Source: Erigeron canadensis (lineage: Eukaryota; Streptophyta; Magnoliopsida; Asterales; Asteraceae). Taken from it: a DNA stretch of 64,000 nt. The first letter of the stretch is position 1. Each line of letters opens with the position of its first letter. Both the position numbers and the translations under genes were made by a program. The notes under the pieces are model-generated. The model saw only the letters and a program-made list of their open reading frames with translations, ran no database searches and was not told where the DNA came from. Positions 1 through 11,841 of the stretch are shown here, piece by piece. The stretch is from positions 15,064,501-15,128,500 of the forward strand of contig NC_057768.1 of NCBI RefSeq assembly GCF_010389155.1, written 5' to 3'.

Positions 1-875
1 ATTCCGCTTAGTTATATTTCGCGTTACAATGTTTACGCTTATCCTTTAACTCACATTTTTCTCGATATGCCGTATGATTACTTGGGTTTATGAAATTCAT
101 TTAAGTGTTATGGCCCATTACCAATTGGGCCAAAATGTGATGGGTTTTCAAGTGACTTTGGGTTATGTGATTAATGGATCATAGTGGTTATTGGGCCAAG
201 TGGACCTACTGATTTATATTCCTTATGGGTTCATTAGTTGGGCTGGGCTAGCCCATTAACTCCTTAGTGCATCTTTTAGCCCATTACACTAATGATTTGC
301 TTCTTTCAAAATTTTCTGTTTTTACTTCACATTTTTATGAAATGTTGGCTACTATTTTGGGGTCAAGACGAATTATTTGGAACTTCATGATTTTTACATA
401 TCGACTTATATGTATCTAGTATTTTTGTGAATTTTTGGTGAATTTTTAGATAATGTTTGGTGTCCTTAAAAATTATCCAAACACAAACTGTCCCGAATGG
501 GTGCTGCTTGCGACATCAGAAGTTTTATAAAAGTTCTCGATGTTCTGATTGTTAGAAAAATCCCATGATTTTATTTTAAGTTCACGACACATTGAAATTA
601 CTTTCTACCAAGTATGACCTCCTGGAACCTTATGGATTAGGAGATAAAATTTGTTAAAGTTCATAAAATATTTAGACAAAATTACAGTTTTGACTAGTTT
701 CATTAGAAAAATCATATCTTTCGTTTGGTTCAGTATTTTTGAGTAATTCTAGTTGGAGGTTAAACTTAACTCATTTATCTACAACTTTTATTTTGAAAGT
801 TTTGCTTGAAACAGACCTCACATGCTCAATTTATTCAGTACAAGACAAAAGACCAATTCCAACTCAGTTTTGCTT
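1..875 (-). repeat. Inverted partial copy of gypsy LTR sequence
   Basis: Read on the minus strand, about 36-875 matches the plus strand of 2445-3345 with scattered substitutions and small indels. Shared landmarks are the run of GGCCCA/TGGGCC words around 100-290 (partner 3060-3270) and the block around 640-800 (partner 2520-2690). It is a fragment of the LTR family at 893-5148 in opposite orientation and continues past the window edge. No coding potential is seen. Confidence 0.8.
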
Positions 876-1376
876 TGTTGTCGTATTTTACATGTAACAA
901 CCCTCAATTTCCAACTAGGACAACTTACTTATAATTATCTAGATATCTATCCCTAGGCATTCAAAGCATAGTGATAATTGCCCTTTTGTACAGTGAAATG
1001 TCTTAGAAATGTTATAACCAATAATTGTAATCCTTCAAGATAATCTCAAGCTAGATATTAGTTCTAAATGAACTTGATGAAATGTCAATGAACCAAAAAT
1101 TTTATTTCGAGACGCTAAGTTATATAAATAATATGGTAAGACTCACAACTTGTGATAACAATCATAAAACTTCACAAATGACCAACAATTCAAACACCAA
1201 GCTAATGAAATTACATTTGAACACAAAAATATAATGATCATCTCAAAAATACAATTGCAACTAGTATGTATTAAAAGCTAGTTCGAATAATAATAAGTAA
1301 GTATATATGTCTAATATAACAGCAAATTTATAAACAATGTGTTAAGTAACAAATTTATAAACGAATATTGTATGCA

Positions 1377-1428
1377 TATGTATATATATATATATACATA
1401 CACGAATACGTATATATACACACATATG
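1377..1428. repeat. TA/CA-rich microsatellite
   Basis: A short run of TATATA units grading into TACATACACG and TATACACACA. Simple low-complexity sequence inside the candidate LTR. Confidence 0.8.
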
Positions 1429-2444
1429 TTTGCACATCTAATACTTATACAATCAAAAATATAGCATAACCAAACCACTAACACATTACTTGTTCAAAAA
1501 CAACCCATATTGTGAACCTAGACCAAGTTAGGAACCAAATTCAAACTCATCACCACACACCACCCCTCCTAGCCAATGGATATCAATCCACCACTCCTAC
1601 AAGCCAATAAACCAGCCCTCACCTCCTTTCTTGCTCCCTCATCACGTGAATATGGCCTTGGAAAGGCTCACAACTCTCATTTTTCCAAGCAAAACACACA
1701 CACAACTCCGAAAACTCTCTCTAAATCTCTTAAATTTTTCTGCACCTTTTCTTCTCTTTTTTCAACTTAAACAAGGCAAAATGAAGCTTAAATCTAACTA
1801 ATCTAATGTAATAATAAGTCATATGGATCATCTATCACCTAGAGTCACGTATGGTGAAAGCTTGGAGGTGATTTGGAGGCAATAACCAAACGAAATCAGC
1901 CCTTTAAGGGGGCTGATTGGCAGCAGCAAATATGGGCCAAGAACAACCCATAAACTCATGATTTAATCATCAAACAATCAATAACTAACAATAATCTGGT
2001 GTGGGGTTAAGCTATAATCAATGAGAGCATGGATAGGAAGCATCAATAGCCCTCAAACGGCCATATATGTCAAGGTTTTCATCATCTAAGGTTGATATCT
2101 TGAAACCGATTTCAATACCTCTTTACCTATGATATTTTCATTGATCCATTGATGTTTTTAAACTTGATCATCAGTAAATATGTGTTTTGTAACTAAATAA
2201 TGCGTTGCATGTTGAGAAAATACAAGATCTTTACATGCATGTTGTTTTTAGGATGATCAAGAAACGTTTTTGCAAGAATCTAGTTGTCCAAACATGTTTT
2301 TGTGTAAGATCAGTATTTAAATGGTAATGGATGACTTGAATATGTTTGAAATCAGTAAATATTGATGTTACAGTGATACAAAAAGGAGTGATAATCTTGT
2401 AAGTGATAAATTAAGGTGTTAATCAAGCAAAAAGGCCATTGGTT

Positions 2445-3345
2445 GGTTGTTTTAATCAAGAACAAATCAGACAGAAACCATATTCTGTCTTAGAACGGGT
2501 AAACCGGCATGTGAGGGAATTTTCAAGAAAAACTTTCAAAATAAAAGTTGTAGAGGAACGAGTTAAGAATAAACACCAACTGGAATTACTCAAAAATACT
2601 GAACAGAATGAAAGATATGAATTTTCTACTGAAACTGGTCAAAGCTGTTATTTTGTCTGAATATTTTATAAACTTTAACAATTTTTCTCTCCTAAAGCAA
2701 AAGGCTCCAGGAGGTCATGCTTGGTGGAAAATAATTTCAATGTTCCCATGACTTAAAATAATTTTGTGGTATTTTTCTGAAGGTCACATCCTTACAAACT
2801 TTTATAAAACATTTCAAGTCGCTCAACAGCAACCATTCTGACCAGTTTTAGTTTGGAAATTTTTAGAGGTAGCAAACAATGCCTAAAAATTAAGTAAAAA
2901 TTCACAAAATTACAAGACACATATACGTTGCTACACAAAAATCAGGAAGGTCCAAATAATTTTTCTTGACCCCAAAATAGTGACCAACAATTCGTAATAA
3001 TAAGGTATGAAAACAGAAAATTTAAAAGAAAACTAATCATGTATGTAATGGGCTAAAAGATGCACTAAGGAGTTAATGGGCTAGCCCGGTCCAACTAATG
3101 AACCCATAAGGAACACAAATCAGTAGGCCCACTTGGCCCAATAAGCCTTATAGTCCAATAACCACTATGACCCATTAAGTACCTAACCCAAGTAAGGTAA
3201 AGCCCAATAACTAATGTAAGCCCAAAACATTTAAAAGCCCATGACACTTAAGGCCCAATTGATAATGGCCCATAACACTTAAACGAATTTCATGAACCAA
3301 GTAATCGTAAGACAAATCGAGAAATATATGAGTTGAAGATAAGTG
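2445..3345 (+). repeat. Right arm of the ~0.9-kb inverted repeat
   Basis: This is the partner of 36-875 in opposite orientation, separated by about 1.57 kb. A short open frame at 2439-2660 lies in it, but its other copy does not keep the frame, so I do not call a gene. Confidence 0.8.
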
Positions 3346-5148
3346 TAATCAAAATAAAACAAAGATAATTAAGTGAGATTGACATAAGTAATTATGTTAA
3401 CCAAGCTATATAATGATATCACAAATGCTAATTCACGCTAAAATCGGTTACACAACAAATGATGAATAAGGATAACATAACTTAATATGGCATTTCTATA
3501 TGATAACTTAATATATCTAGTGAAACCACAAATGAAGCCAAGTTGCCAAAAATCTAACAACTTATAACTACACATGTAATGAAAGTAACCTTTTACACCA
3601 TCAATCTATATAACCAAAACGATGCGAGTGTTACCAATATACTTGGACCCCACAATTGATAGCAACATAATGAAAATGGCATTTCTAAGTGATGGCTTAA
3701 GATAGGAACTTACGTATATTAGTCCTATCGTAGCGATAGTCTTGGCTTGAAATATGATGGAGGAACATAATGGATATATGGTCAAGGAAGCTATAGATGG
3801 GAAGTACCCATTTTGGATAGATGAGTATAATATGCGGCATATCAAGGTGAGTCATAGCCCCCTTTCAAGCTATTTTATGTGTTTAACTATCGGGGTGAAA
3901 AGCATGATATATAAATGAAATTGCTTTCTATATATTTATGAAATGATTCTTGATACTATGATTATGAAATGAAGCTATATCGTATGTTCAATGTGATAAG
4001 TGTTTTATGATGAGCTTGAGTTTTGTCAACCCGTTTTCTTTCGGTACACTACTATTTACTCCGAAAGTGGAGGCCTGTAGTTAGATAGTTGTGCAACTAG
4101 GAGTCGTCCACCCACCCAGAGCGTAATGGTGGAAGGTTGGTTGCCTTTGTGACGACCTTCACTTCCAGGCCGACCAGAGCGGTGTTCTAGCTACCTTAAA
4201 TTTAAATGGTCGTCTCCATGGCACGACCCTACTTATAAATAAAGCACTTGATTGACAGCTTGTGCTATGAAATGAAATAATATATTGTTGGACATGAAAA
4301 TGGTAGTAGTAGTGGCTCAAGCATTTACTCATCAAAATTTATTTGAATTATGCCCTTGTGGCTAAAAGAATTGGATTATGAAAATTATGCCTTTGTGGCT
4401 AAACGAAGTTGATATTAATATTGTTGATAAGTGGAAATTGTTTGAACATACGATTTGGGTATCGTCCCTCATATGGAATCTTGAAAGTCGTTGAAATTGG
4501 AGATATTGAAAAGAAATTAATAACCGAATGATTTTGGTATGGTATACGATTAATCGATTTATATACCTTTTCTCTCATGATGATTTGACAAAATGAGAAC
4601 TTTGAAATTTTACCATGGATTTTTCTAAGTTTTGATGTGACATTATGGTATTTGGAAAACTTGATATTTGGATATGGAAATTTTGTCGGTCATATGGTTT
4701 GGATATTTCAAAATGTAGTAGTAATCGGTTTTCTAAGTATTAAAACGGTGATGTACCAAGATTTATATAAAAACCTATGCACTCACCAACTACGTTTTCG
4801 TAGTTGACACTTTTTCTTCATGCTTTTCAGGAATTAGCATAAGCTTTGAGGATTTATATGCATCATGATTGTTTGCATTGCACTTTGGAGTCAAAGATCA
4901 AACCTTGTGATGGGCAATGGAATCCACCTTGATCGTTGTAGTATAATATTTCATGTGCATGTTATTTGTTTCGTGGACTTAAGACCCAAGTGCGGTAGAC
5001 GTATTGTACTTGGGGATTGGTTCACATGCTTGTACATTTGTAAAATTCTTTTATCAACTAAAGTTATGGTGAATGTTATTTATAATCCTTGTTTTGAATA
5101 CTCGACTTTCTGTACATCTCATCATTCCGCCTTAGTTGGGGTGTTACA

Positions 5149-5170
5149 GAAAATGGTATCAAAGCCAAGT
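5149..5170 (+). other. Primer-binding-site-like sequence of element E
   Basis: TGGTATCAAAGCC lies a few bases after the TGTTACA terminus. It resembles the TGGTATCAGAGC type that pairs with initiator-Met tRNA and is common in plant LTR elements. It marks the inner edge of a plus-strand 5' LTR. Confidence 0.55.
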
Positions 5171-5235
5171 TTATAGAGAACATTGGAGTTCCTACGGGAA
5201 TTTCAAAACTATAGCCACTTTTCAAAACGATTTTT

Positions 5236-5888
5236 ATAGTTCGTGACGACCATCACTTCCAGTCCGACTAGCGTGGTGTTCTAGCTATTTAAGTTTAATC
5301 GGTCGTCTCCATGGCACGACCCCAAGTATAAGTAAGGCACTTGATTGACAGCTTGTGCAAAGAAGAGAAGTAATATAATGTTTGGACTTGAAAATGGTAG
5401 TAGTAGTGGCTCAAGTATTTACTCATCAAAAAGAATACTTAAGCTTTGCCCTCGTGGCTAAAAGAAATTGAAGTTAATATGATTGGATATTAAGATTGGA
5501 ACATACGATTTTGGAAATGAATATTCGTAAGAATACTTGAAAGTCTTTTCTTTGTGACTTAATATCTTGGTTATGATTGAAGTATGAATTGTTGTTAGTT
5601 ACAAACCTATGAACTCACTCAACTCTCGTAGTTGACACTTTTTCTTCATGCTTTTTAGGTTTAGAGCAGTAAATAGCTTTAAGGACCGCCTCTTGGACAA
5701 TGTACTTGTTTGTTATGCGATGGCTTGTAATGCAAACAATTATCTTTTGATTTGGATTTGGTTTATGTAATGGTATTTTAAAAACGTCGATTTGAACTAT
5801 GTAACCTTATGATTTGGGATGATGTTTAAGACTTTAATGATGATGTTTTCTATTTAATCTTTTGTACCATGTCGTTCTGTTGCATCTG
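5236..5888 (+). repeat. Partial direct copy of the LTR 3' portion
   Basis: About 5240-5420 repeats 4140-4330 (the GACGACC...CACTTCCAG block through GTAGTAGTGGCTCAAG). About 5600-5680 repeats 4775-4850 (the GTTGACACTTTTTCTTCATGC block). Order and orientation are kept with deletions between the blocks. It is a diverged second LTR of the same superfamily only about 80 bp beyond the primer-binding site, so the intervening element body has been lost. Confidence 0.7.
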
Positions 5889-7375
5889 TGACAACTCATG
5901 TCCTAGGGGTGTCTTTGTATACCTAGCCTACCTAAAGCTTCCAACTTGGGATAGGTTGTCAGAAAGTTCGCTACATGGGTCTCATAGAAAAAATCACGGG
6001 TTCCTTATAAATAATAAAATGCAAAAGCAAATAACTTAAATCACAAAATAATTAAATTTTGTTATCTAAAAAGTGTCTCATGATTTGTTTAAGGATGTTT
6101 TTGAATATATATTGAATATTTGTTATCTTAGTGCTTGTATCGATTACGAAAGTATATCTGAATGTGGGGTCACATAAGTTCGCAAACTATTCAGTAGCAT
6201 ATTAGGCTACTCGGGTTACATGGTGATTGTCCTTGGCCAGGGTATGTTGAAAGTGTCACAACTCAAAGGAAACTGGAAATACCGAGTGTTTCAGAGGACA
6301 AATATACCGGTAATCGTGGTTGATCACTGTTCATAACTAATAATAAGAGAATTATTTCTCACTTGCAGACTTATGTAAATGCTAATCTGATCTAATCTGA
6401 ATAAACTTAGAATTTCTTGTAAATAAATAAAGTAGTTTAGTTTTTATTTTAGCTATTTTTATTTTTATTTTTTGTGTCAGTTTGTGTGTCAAACTAGTTC
6501 TTACTGCACGAGAGATTTGATAAGCATCTAATGATTCTGTAGGAAGTTATATGATTCTTAGTGAATTATATGAGTCTTGTTGCTTATGGTAAGTATGTTT
6601 GAAAGATGGATTTTCTAATTAATACATAAGTTGTTTAATATAGAAAATGAAATGGTTTTGAAAATTGAAAAGTCAAAATATTTTTTGAATGTGTTTCGAG
6701 TAAATTTTTGAAATTTCAATTGTTTTTGGTTGATAAGTATGCTTGACAAAGATTGGACTTGCCTTGGATCTTGTAATGATTGCTAGGTTAAGATTTTGGT
6801 TGTTTTGCATATTTATGATATTTTATTGTTTTTGATGCATTGATGAAGTTTGTTAAGTGTGCAGGTTACAGATATCAAATTTCATTTGAATACCATGTTG
6901 AAACAAGTAGGATCGATTATATCACGATTAATCAACATGCGGAATGCATCATTGCCTTTTTAGAATAGCCTAAAACTTAGTGTGATAGGTTATTTCTGTA
7001 TTATGAAGATCACAACCTAAGATGTAATGTGATAGGTTGTTGATATGCTATTTTGATGTAATTGTAATGCATTATACATTAAATATGTTTTGATGTAAGT
7101 TTGCATTTGTTGAGTTAAACATCAATGAAGAAATGATCGATTTTATGTCAAGATTATAATGTAAGATTAATTTGGTACATTATTTTGATGACAAGTTAGT
7201 ACGGATGATTTACGAGTACATATTCGAGCAGATACAGGTTGTTGGTAACAAGTATCTACAGGTTTATGTATTCTGAAATTTTGTAATTTTTCTATTATAA
7301 GTTTTCTGGAAAATTCACGAAATTTGGCTAAGGAAGGAAGCTTGTGTGTAATTTAATCTAAAAAATTCTAATCAC
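5889..7375. other. AT-rich retroelement-derived DNA, no gene seen
   Basis: No open frame of note and no protein similarity that I recognise. TGTGACAACTCATG at 5889 could be another LTR start. A small direct repeat, ATGTGATAGGTT-like, occurs near 6978 and 7030. The left boundary of element D probably lies here or further left, but no copy of its 3' LTR is visible. Confidence 0.5.
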
Positions 7376-8120
7376 CTCGTGCTGACATCAGCATGCCTCG
7401 CGTTGACATCATCACGAAGCCCACGAAGTTTGTTCTTCAGCCCGGTCCATGAGATTCGAATATAAATACGGGTTTAATCTAAATTAATTACTTTTATCCT
7501 AAAATTTAACCCTAAGTAATTCACACGAACTACTTCCTTCGTGCCACTATTCATTCCTCATCTCTATTCGATCGATTTCATTCCCCTTTTCCGTTTCTTA
7601 TCCAGATTTGTTGGAAAATTCATGATCTAGGATAGTTTATTGATGTTTTAACTTCGAAATTCATCTATTACAAGTTGTTATGCTGCCCAATTTGTGACTT
7701 GTTCTTCGCGTGAACAGTACCACGAACGAACTAAGGATTGAATCTTTGATTTTTGATGATTTGGACTAAAATTGGACTTAAAATTGAATTAATTGATGTT
7801 TGTACACTTTAAATCTAATAAAAATTCTCATTAACATGTTTAAAATGAAGATTAATCGAAGAATCTATGGCTCGTTTTGCTATTCACACGAAGCAGATGA
7901 AGAACACGAAAAACATCCACTTCGTGTTCATCTAAATCGAATTTGTTTTGATTTTTTTGGGCATACACGAATCGAAAACAAGTCCAAGTTGATGATTTAA
8001 CTTCATTAAATCGTCAAATGGAGGTGTTTATGCCTCGTGTTTCTGGGTTCACGAAGAACACTTCGTGTTGACATCACACGAAGAGGTTTATCCTCGTGAT
8101 GACGTCACACGAAGGTGGTC
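7376..8120 (+). promoter_or_regulatory. TATA box and CACGAAG/TGACGTCA palindrome cluster
   Basis: TATAAATA lies at 7461-7468. Around it are imperfect palindromes built from TCGTG...CACGA arms around a TGACATCA or TGACGTCA core: 7380-7393 (TGCTGA-CA-TCAGCA), 7397-7420, 8061-8083 (8-bp arms CTTCGTGT/ACACGAAG) and 8092-8115 (core TGACGTCA at 8100-8107). TGACGTCA is the canonical plant bZIP/TGA-factor core. The same motif type occurs in D's 3' LTR at 26849-26903, which ties this stretch to element D. Confidence 0.5.
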
Positions 8121-8198
8121 GTTACACTTAGAAAAAATTTTGTTTTTAATTGCTAATTTTTTTGTTTTCTAGTCGTTTTTGTCTGTTTTTGTGCAGGT

Positions 8199-10677
8199 AT
8201 GGCAGGACAAGGTGCAGGAACTTGCGTGTTCGTCATGGAGCACAATGCTGCACTCGATCTCAGTATTACGCAGACGGGGTGCACACCAGAGTTTCACGGT
8301 GTCCTATAGTTTGTTGCACGTTCTTGTGTACATTTTGCTGTGACAGAGAACCCTCCGTTGGTGATAAGTCTCATTCAGGAATTTTGGAATTCAGCCCGAG
8401 CAGTGCAGATGGGTGATCATATGTACATTCGCACTACTGTTGGAGAACGTACTTTCTCGTTCTCAGCTGGAGACTTACGGACGATATTACACTTAGGTGA
8501 TGTCGAGATAGAGCAAGGTCCGACTGAATTTTCAGAGGAATTTTGTGACGGTGCTCTACGTCATATGGGTTATACTGGTGCTATTACTCACCCATACTTC
8601 AGGAATCATCTTCATGGCAAATGGAAGTTGCTAGCTTACTATTTGTTGAGGTCCATTAGTCACCGGAGTACAAGCTATGACCAGATGAATATCCAGAATG
8701 CTTCTCAGATGGTTGCTTTGGTGCTGAACAAGCCGTACAGCTTTTCTCAGTACATTTTTATAATTTAGAGAAGCAGTTGAGGTCATTTGGTACATACAAG
8801 AAATTCTTTCTGTTTCCAAGATTTGTGATGATAATCATTCGTCACTTTGCAGCTGAATTGCCATTTGACGGTCCTACGTTCAATTTAGGTCGTCTTACTT
8901 ATAAGGCATTTGTTGAAAGTATGAAGCACTTGTCGGGTAGAGATCATCCGATACATGTTGATAATCCACCATTGTTCGGACATTTGATTGATCCTAACTA
9001 TGTTGCACCAAGACAAGGTTGGGAAGATGAAGAACCCGTTGCTGCTGCTGTTGCTGCTGGTGATGATCAGGCTCACGATGATCCTCAAGAAGAGCAAGCT
9101 GATCAGTTTGAAGGACTTAATGATGTTCCTTTGTTTGCTGGAAATCTGGAGGGTGATCCAGATATGGATGCTCTTATGAGAGATATTAATGATCCTGCAC
9201 ATCTTGTTCCACCAACTTCTGGAGTTTCTATTTCTACCTCTGCTCCAGTTGGTGATGATGTTGGTCCTTCTGAGCTACCAGTTACTGTTAATGCTGGTGA
9301 TGACTCAGAAGAGGATGAAGAAGAAGTTGAAAGATTACCGAAGCGAAGAAGAAGACAAGGAAAAGGAGTTGATGCTGTAGAGAGACTTCCAACTTCTCAG
9401 CGATCTCAAGCTGAAGTTGATAGAGATTTTGCTATGTATCAAGCTGCTATGGAGAGGTCTCATGCACCTAATGTTGGTGATACTCCATCAATTCTAGGAA
9501 TTGGTTCTCGTGCACAAGTTGTCACTGAGGCTACAACTGTTACGATTCCTATTGCTCCGGAGTCTACAGTTCGTATAGAGCCAAAGCCGACATTTGTTGC
9601 TCCTAGGCCTTCTTCTGCTCCTATTCAAGCTATAGTTCCTGTTTCTACAATCATGGGACGTCTGTTGTCCCCTTTGCAAAGACCCAGATGCCTCCCACAG
9701 GAACTTTTAGTACTCGTATGCCTTCTTTTGAAGCTACGATGCCACCTCATGCCTCTTCATCTGATGTTGCTTCTACGTCACGTCCAGTTGCTCCTGTTCA
9801 AGTGTAGCTGAGTCGTTTGTTTTCTGAGAAGAAGATGTTAGAGATGAGGGTTACAGCTTTGGAGAAGCAGCTAAAGCTCCAAGCTGCCAAACATCAAGAA
9901 GAGGTGGACTTAATGACAACACTTGTTCATTTTCTTGGTTCTAGACTTGACCAATTCTTGGCTCAAGGGGGAGATAAGAGTGGTTGTAAGGACGATGAGC
10001 TAGCAAAGAAGACTAGAGATGATGATCATGAAGATCAAGATCGAGCTCAAGATCCAAAGCAACGACAACCAGATGTTGGTGAGCCAAAGAATAGAAGTCA
10101 AGGTCAAGATGTTGCTGGTGATGCTATGGATACAGAGACTGCAGATATTCAGGGGGAGTCGCCAAGACAGACTAAGTCGGAGATTGCTGGTACAGCTGGT
10201 GCTAGTACTTCTAGGACTCAAGATAAAGGTAAAGGTGTGATAGCTGCTCCAGATGCAGATCCTGATGATCCAAATGATGATAATGAGGAAGATTCCAATT
10301 CAGGTAACTCCAATTCTAAGTCTAATAGAATAGAAAGGGAGATTCAAGAAAAGCTAGTGAATGATCCTCATAATCATATAGAAAAAGAAAATCTTAGCAA
10401 AGGAAAATCTACTTAGGATAGTGAGTCAACTAAGACTGATTCTACTACCAATGCCTCTACAGAGTCAGATTTGCACCCATTAATTGTGCGTAGACTAGAA
10501 AAGAGATTGGGTTATGATCCAAAGGCTCATATGAGAGCTAGAGTAGAGATTATGGATTATGATGATTATTAAGATCCAGGATCACTTAGGGATCAAATGA
10601 AAGAACGGTCAGGATTAACTCATACATCTTCAGAGTCAGAGTCAGATTCGGATTCAGATTCGGATTATGAACCTTAG
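8199..10677 (+). pseudogene. Element D accessory protein, first block (broken)
   Basis: The likely start is the ATG at 8199, right after an acceptor-like pyrimidine run ending GTGCAG. An in-frame TAG (8307-8309), a frameshift in the T run near 8757, another near 9655 and stops near 9807, 10416 and 10572 break it. The N-terminal domain (about 8310-8960) contains SLIQEFWNSA, then a beta-like stretch and LRTILHLGD, then a PRFVMIIIRHF segment. This is the same order as in the copia A and B accessory proteins here. It is followed by acidic and Pro/Thr-rich sequence with a KRRRR basic patch (about 9340), a heptad-rich segment (about 9820-9960) and an acidic Ser-Asp tail. I recall this kind of protein as frequent in Asteraceae retroelements. 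Molecular function is unknown to me. Confidence 0.6.
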
Positions 10678-10936
10678 TGCTAATGATTTTTGTTTTTGTA
10701 ATGATTATAAGATAAATATGAATGTATTTGTTACATTATATTTATGATATAATATTATTGTTGTAAGTTAAAATAGATAAAGATTATAAGATAAATATTA
10801 ATGTAATACTTGCATTATATTTATGATATAGTATTATTTATTTTAATTTATTTTATGTATTTATACTATTTTATTATGTCTTGACTTATGTATATATGTT
10901 CTTTATCTTTGTATATGTGAATTGTTTGAATTGCAG
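10678..10936 (+). other. AT-rich spacer, possibly an intron
   Basis: A very AT-rich 259-bp stretch containing two copies of a GATTATAAGATAAATA...TTATGATATA block (10704-10755, 10783-10835). It ends TTTGAATTGCAG, a plausible splice acceptor before the next open block. Intron status is inferred only from composition and the acceptor. Confidence 0.35.
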
Positions 10937-11732
10937 ATAAGCTTCAAAGGATAGGTGCATTGGATGATCTTGATGCTGAAGATGACCTAGAAAGTATCAA
11001 TGGTGAAGATATGGAAGAAGGAGAGTACATTACTTCAGAAGCTGATAGAAAAAGGTTGCTTGATATACCTTATGACTTTGATCGCGTGTTTAATGTAAAT
11101 GAAGTCATTCAAGTTGAACCAATAGCTGAAGTAGAACATCTCAATCTTAACCCAATCAGAGATAGTCTAGATGAACCTAGGAATGCATCAAATTTGAGGT
11201 TTGTTGTATCTGCAAACATAATTAATGAAGGGCATGACAATATTTTTGAGTTATACTGGAATATTGATGCTACACGAGAGATTGATCTTAGAAGATTCAA
11301 TATACCTCCGGTGCAGCAAGACCCTGAGTTTATAATTGATAGAAGGGTTCCAGTGGTTGTAACTCATGCTGGTTTTCATGTGGGTGGAAATTTAAAACCA
11401 TCAATGTTTTGGGAATTTATCTCAGACAATGATGCACCCAAGTACTTCTCAGTGATACAAAGTTGGTTCTATGATCACAGAATCAAATTGTTTATTATCA
11501 AGAGAAAGGAGGGATGCTAGTACATGTCAATGAGTCAAAGACACCCCTACTCTCTTAGTGATTCTGATATGATAGATTTAGGAAGACGATGGTTCGTTAA
11601 TCTTCAGAGCAATGGACTTGCAGATTTCTACTGGAATAGATTCAGAGATGAAAGAATTAGAAATTTCAGTGATAGAGGTCTGAAGCCAGAAGAGAGGTTG
11701 ATTAAGCCAACACCTTTGAAGAAGATTAAGAA
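10937..11732 (+). pseudogene. Element D accessory protein, second block, 5' part
   Basis: A long open stretch with one in-frame TAG (11518-11520). It starts acidic (DAEDDLESINGEDMEEGEY) and continues into a compact region with PVVVTHAGFHVGG, MFWEFISDNDAPKYF and IQSWFYDHRIKLF. It stops abruptly at 11732, where copia A is inserted. The reading frame is unchanged on the far side (26154), so the insertion hit an otherwise continuous frame. No family is recognised with confidence; position next to the 3' polypurine tract argues for a retroelement accessory function. Confidence 0.55.
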
Positions 11733-11841
11733 TGTGAAGTCCCTCACTCGATGGTTTAACCCACAAGTGTAGAATAACAAGTCAAATAATCACTAGATAG
11801 GACTAGTATGAAACGTCAAGTAAGCACTAGATTGGACTAGT

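Larger units (their letters stand above)
893..5148 (+). mobile_element. Candidate long gypsy-type LTR (element E)
   Basis: The segment begins TGTAACAACCCTC and ends GGGGTGTTACA, the TG...CA inverted termini usual for plant Ty3/gypsy LTRs, and is followed at once by a sequence resembling a tRNA primer-binding site. Its 3' part (about 3840-4870) has LTR-like text: a conserved block ending in GTTGACAC and CATGCTTTTCAGG that recurs at 5.2-5.7 kb and, in reverse, in the solo LTRs at 11842 and 35524. At about 4.26 kb it is unusually long and may contain nested debris. No coding sequence is supported. The 5' boundary is less certain than the 3' one. Confidence 0.5.

Noticed and set aside
4865..5176. 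103-residue open frame at the end of the candidate LTR
   Set aside because: It spans the LTR end and primer-binding site and has no recognisable domain; chance frame.
8092..8115. tRNA or small-RNA gene suggested by the hairpins at 7.4-8.1 kb
   Set aside because: No tRNA arms, A or B box, or terminator fits; the hairpins are better explained as palindromic regulatory sites.
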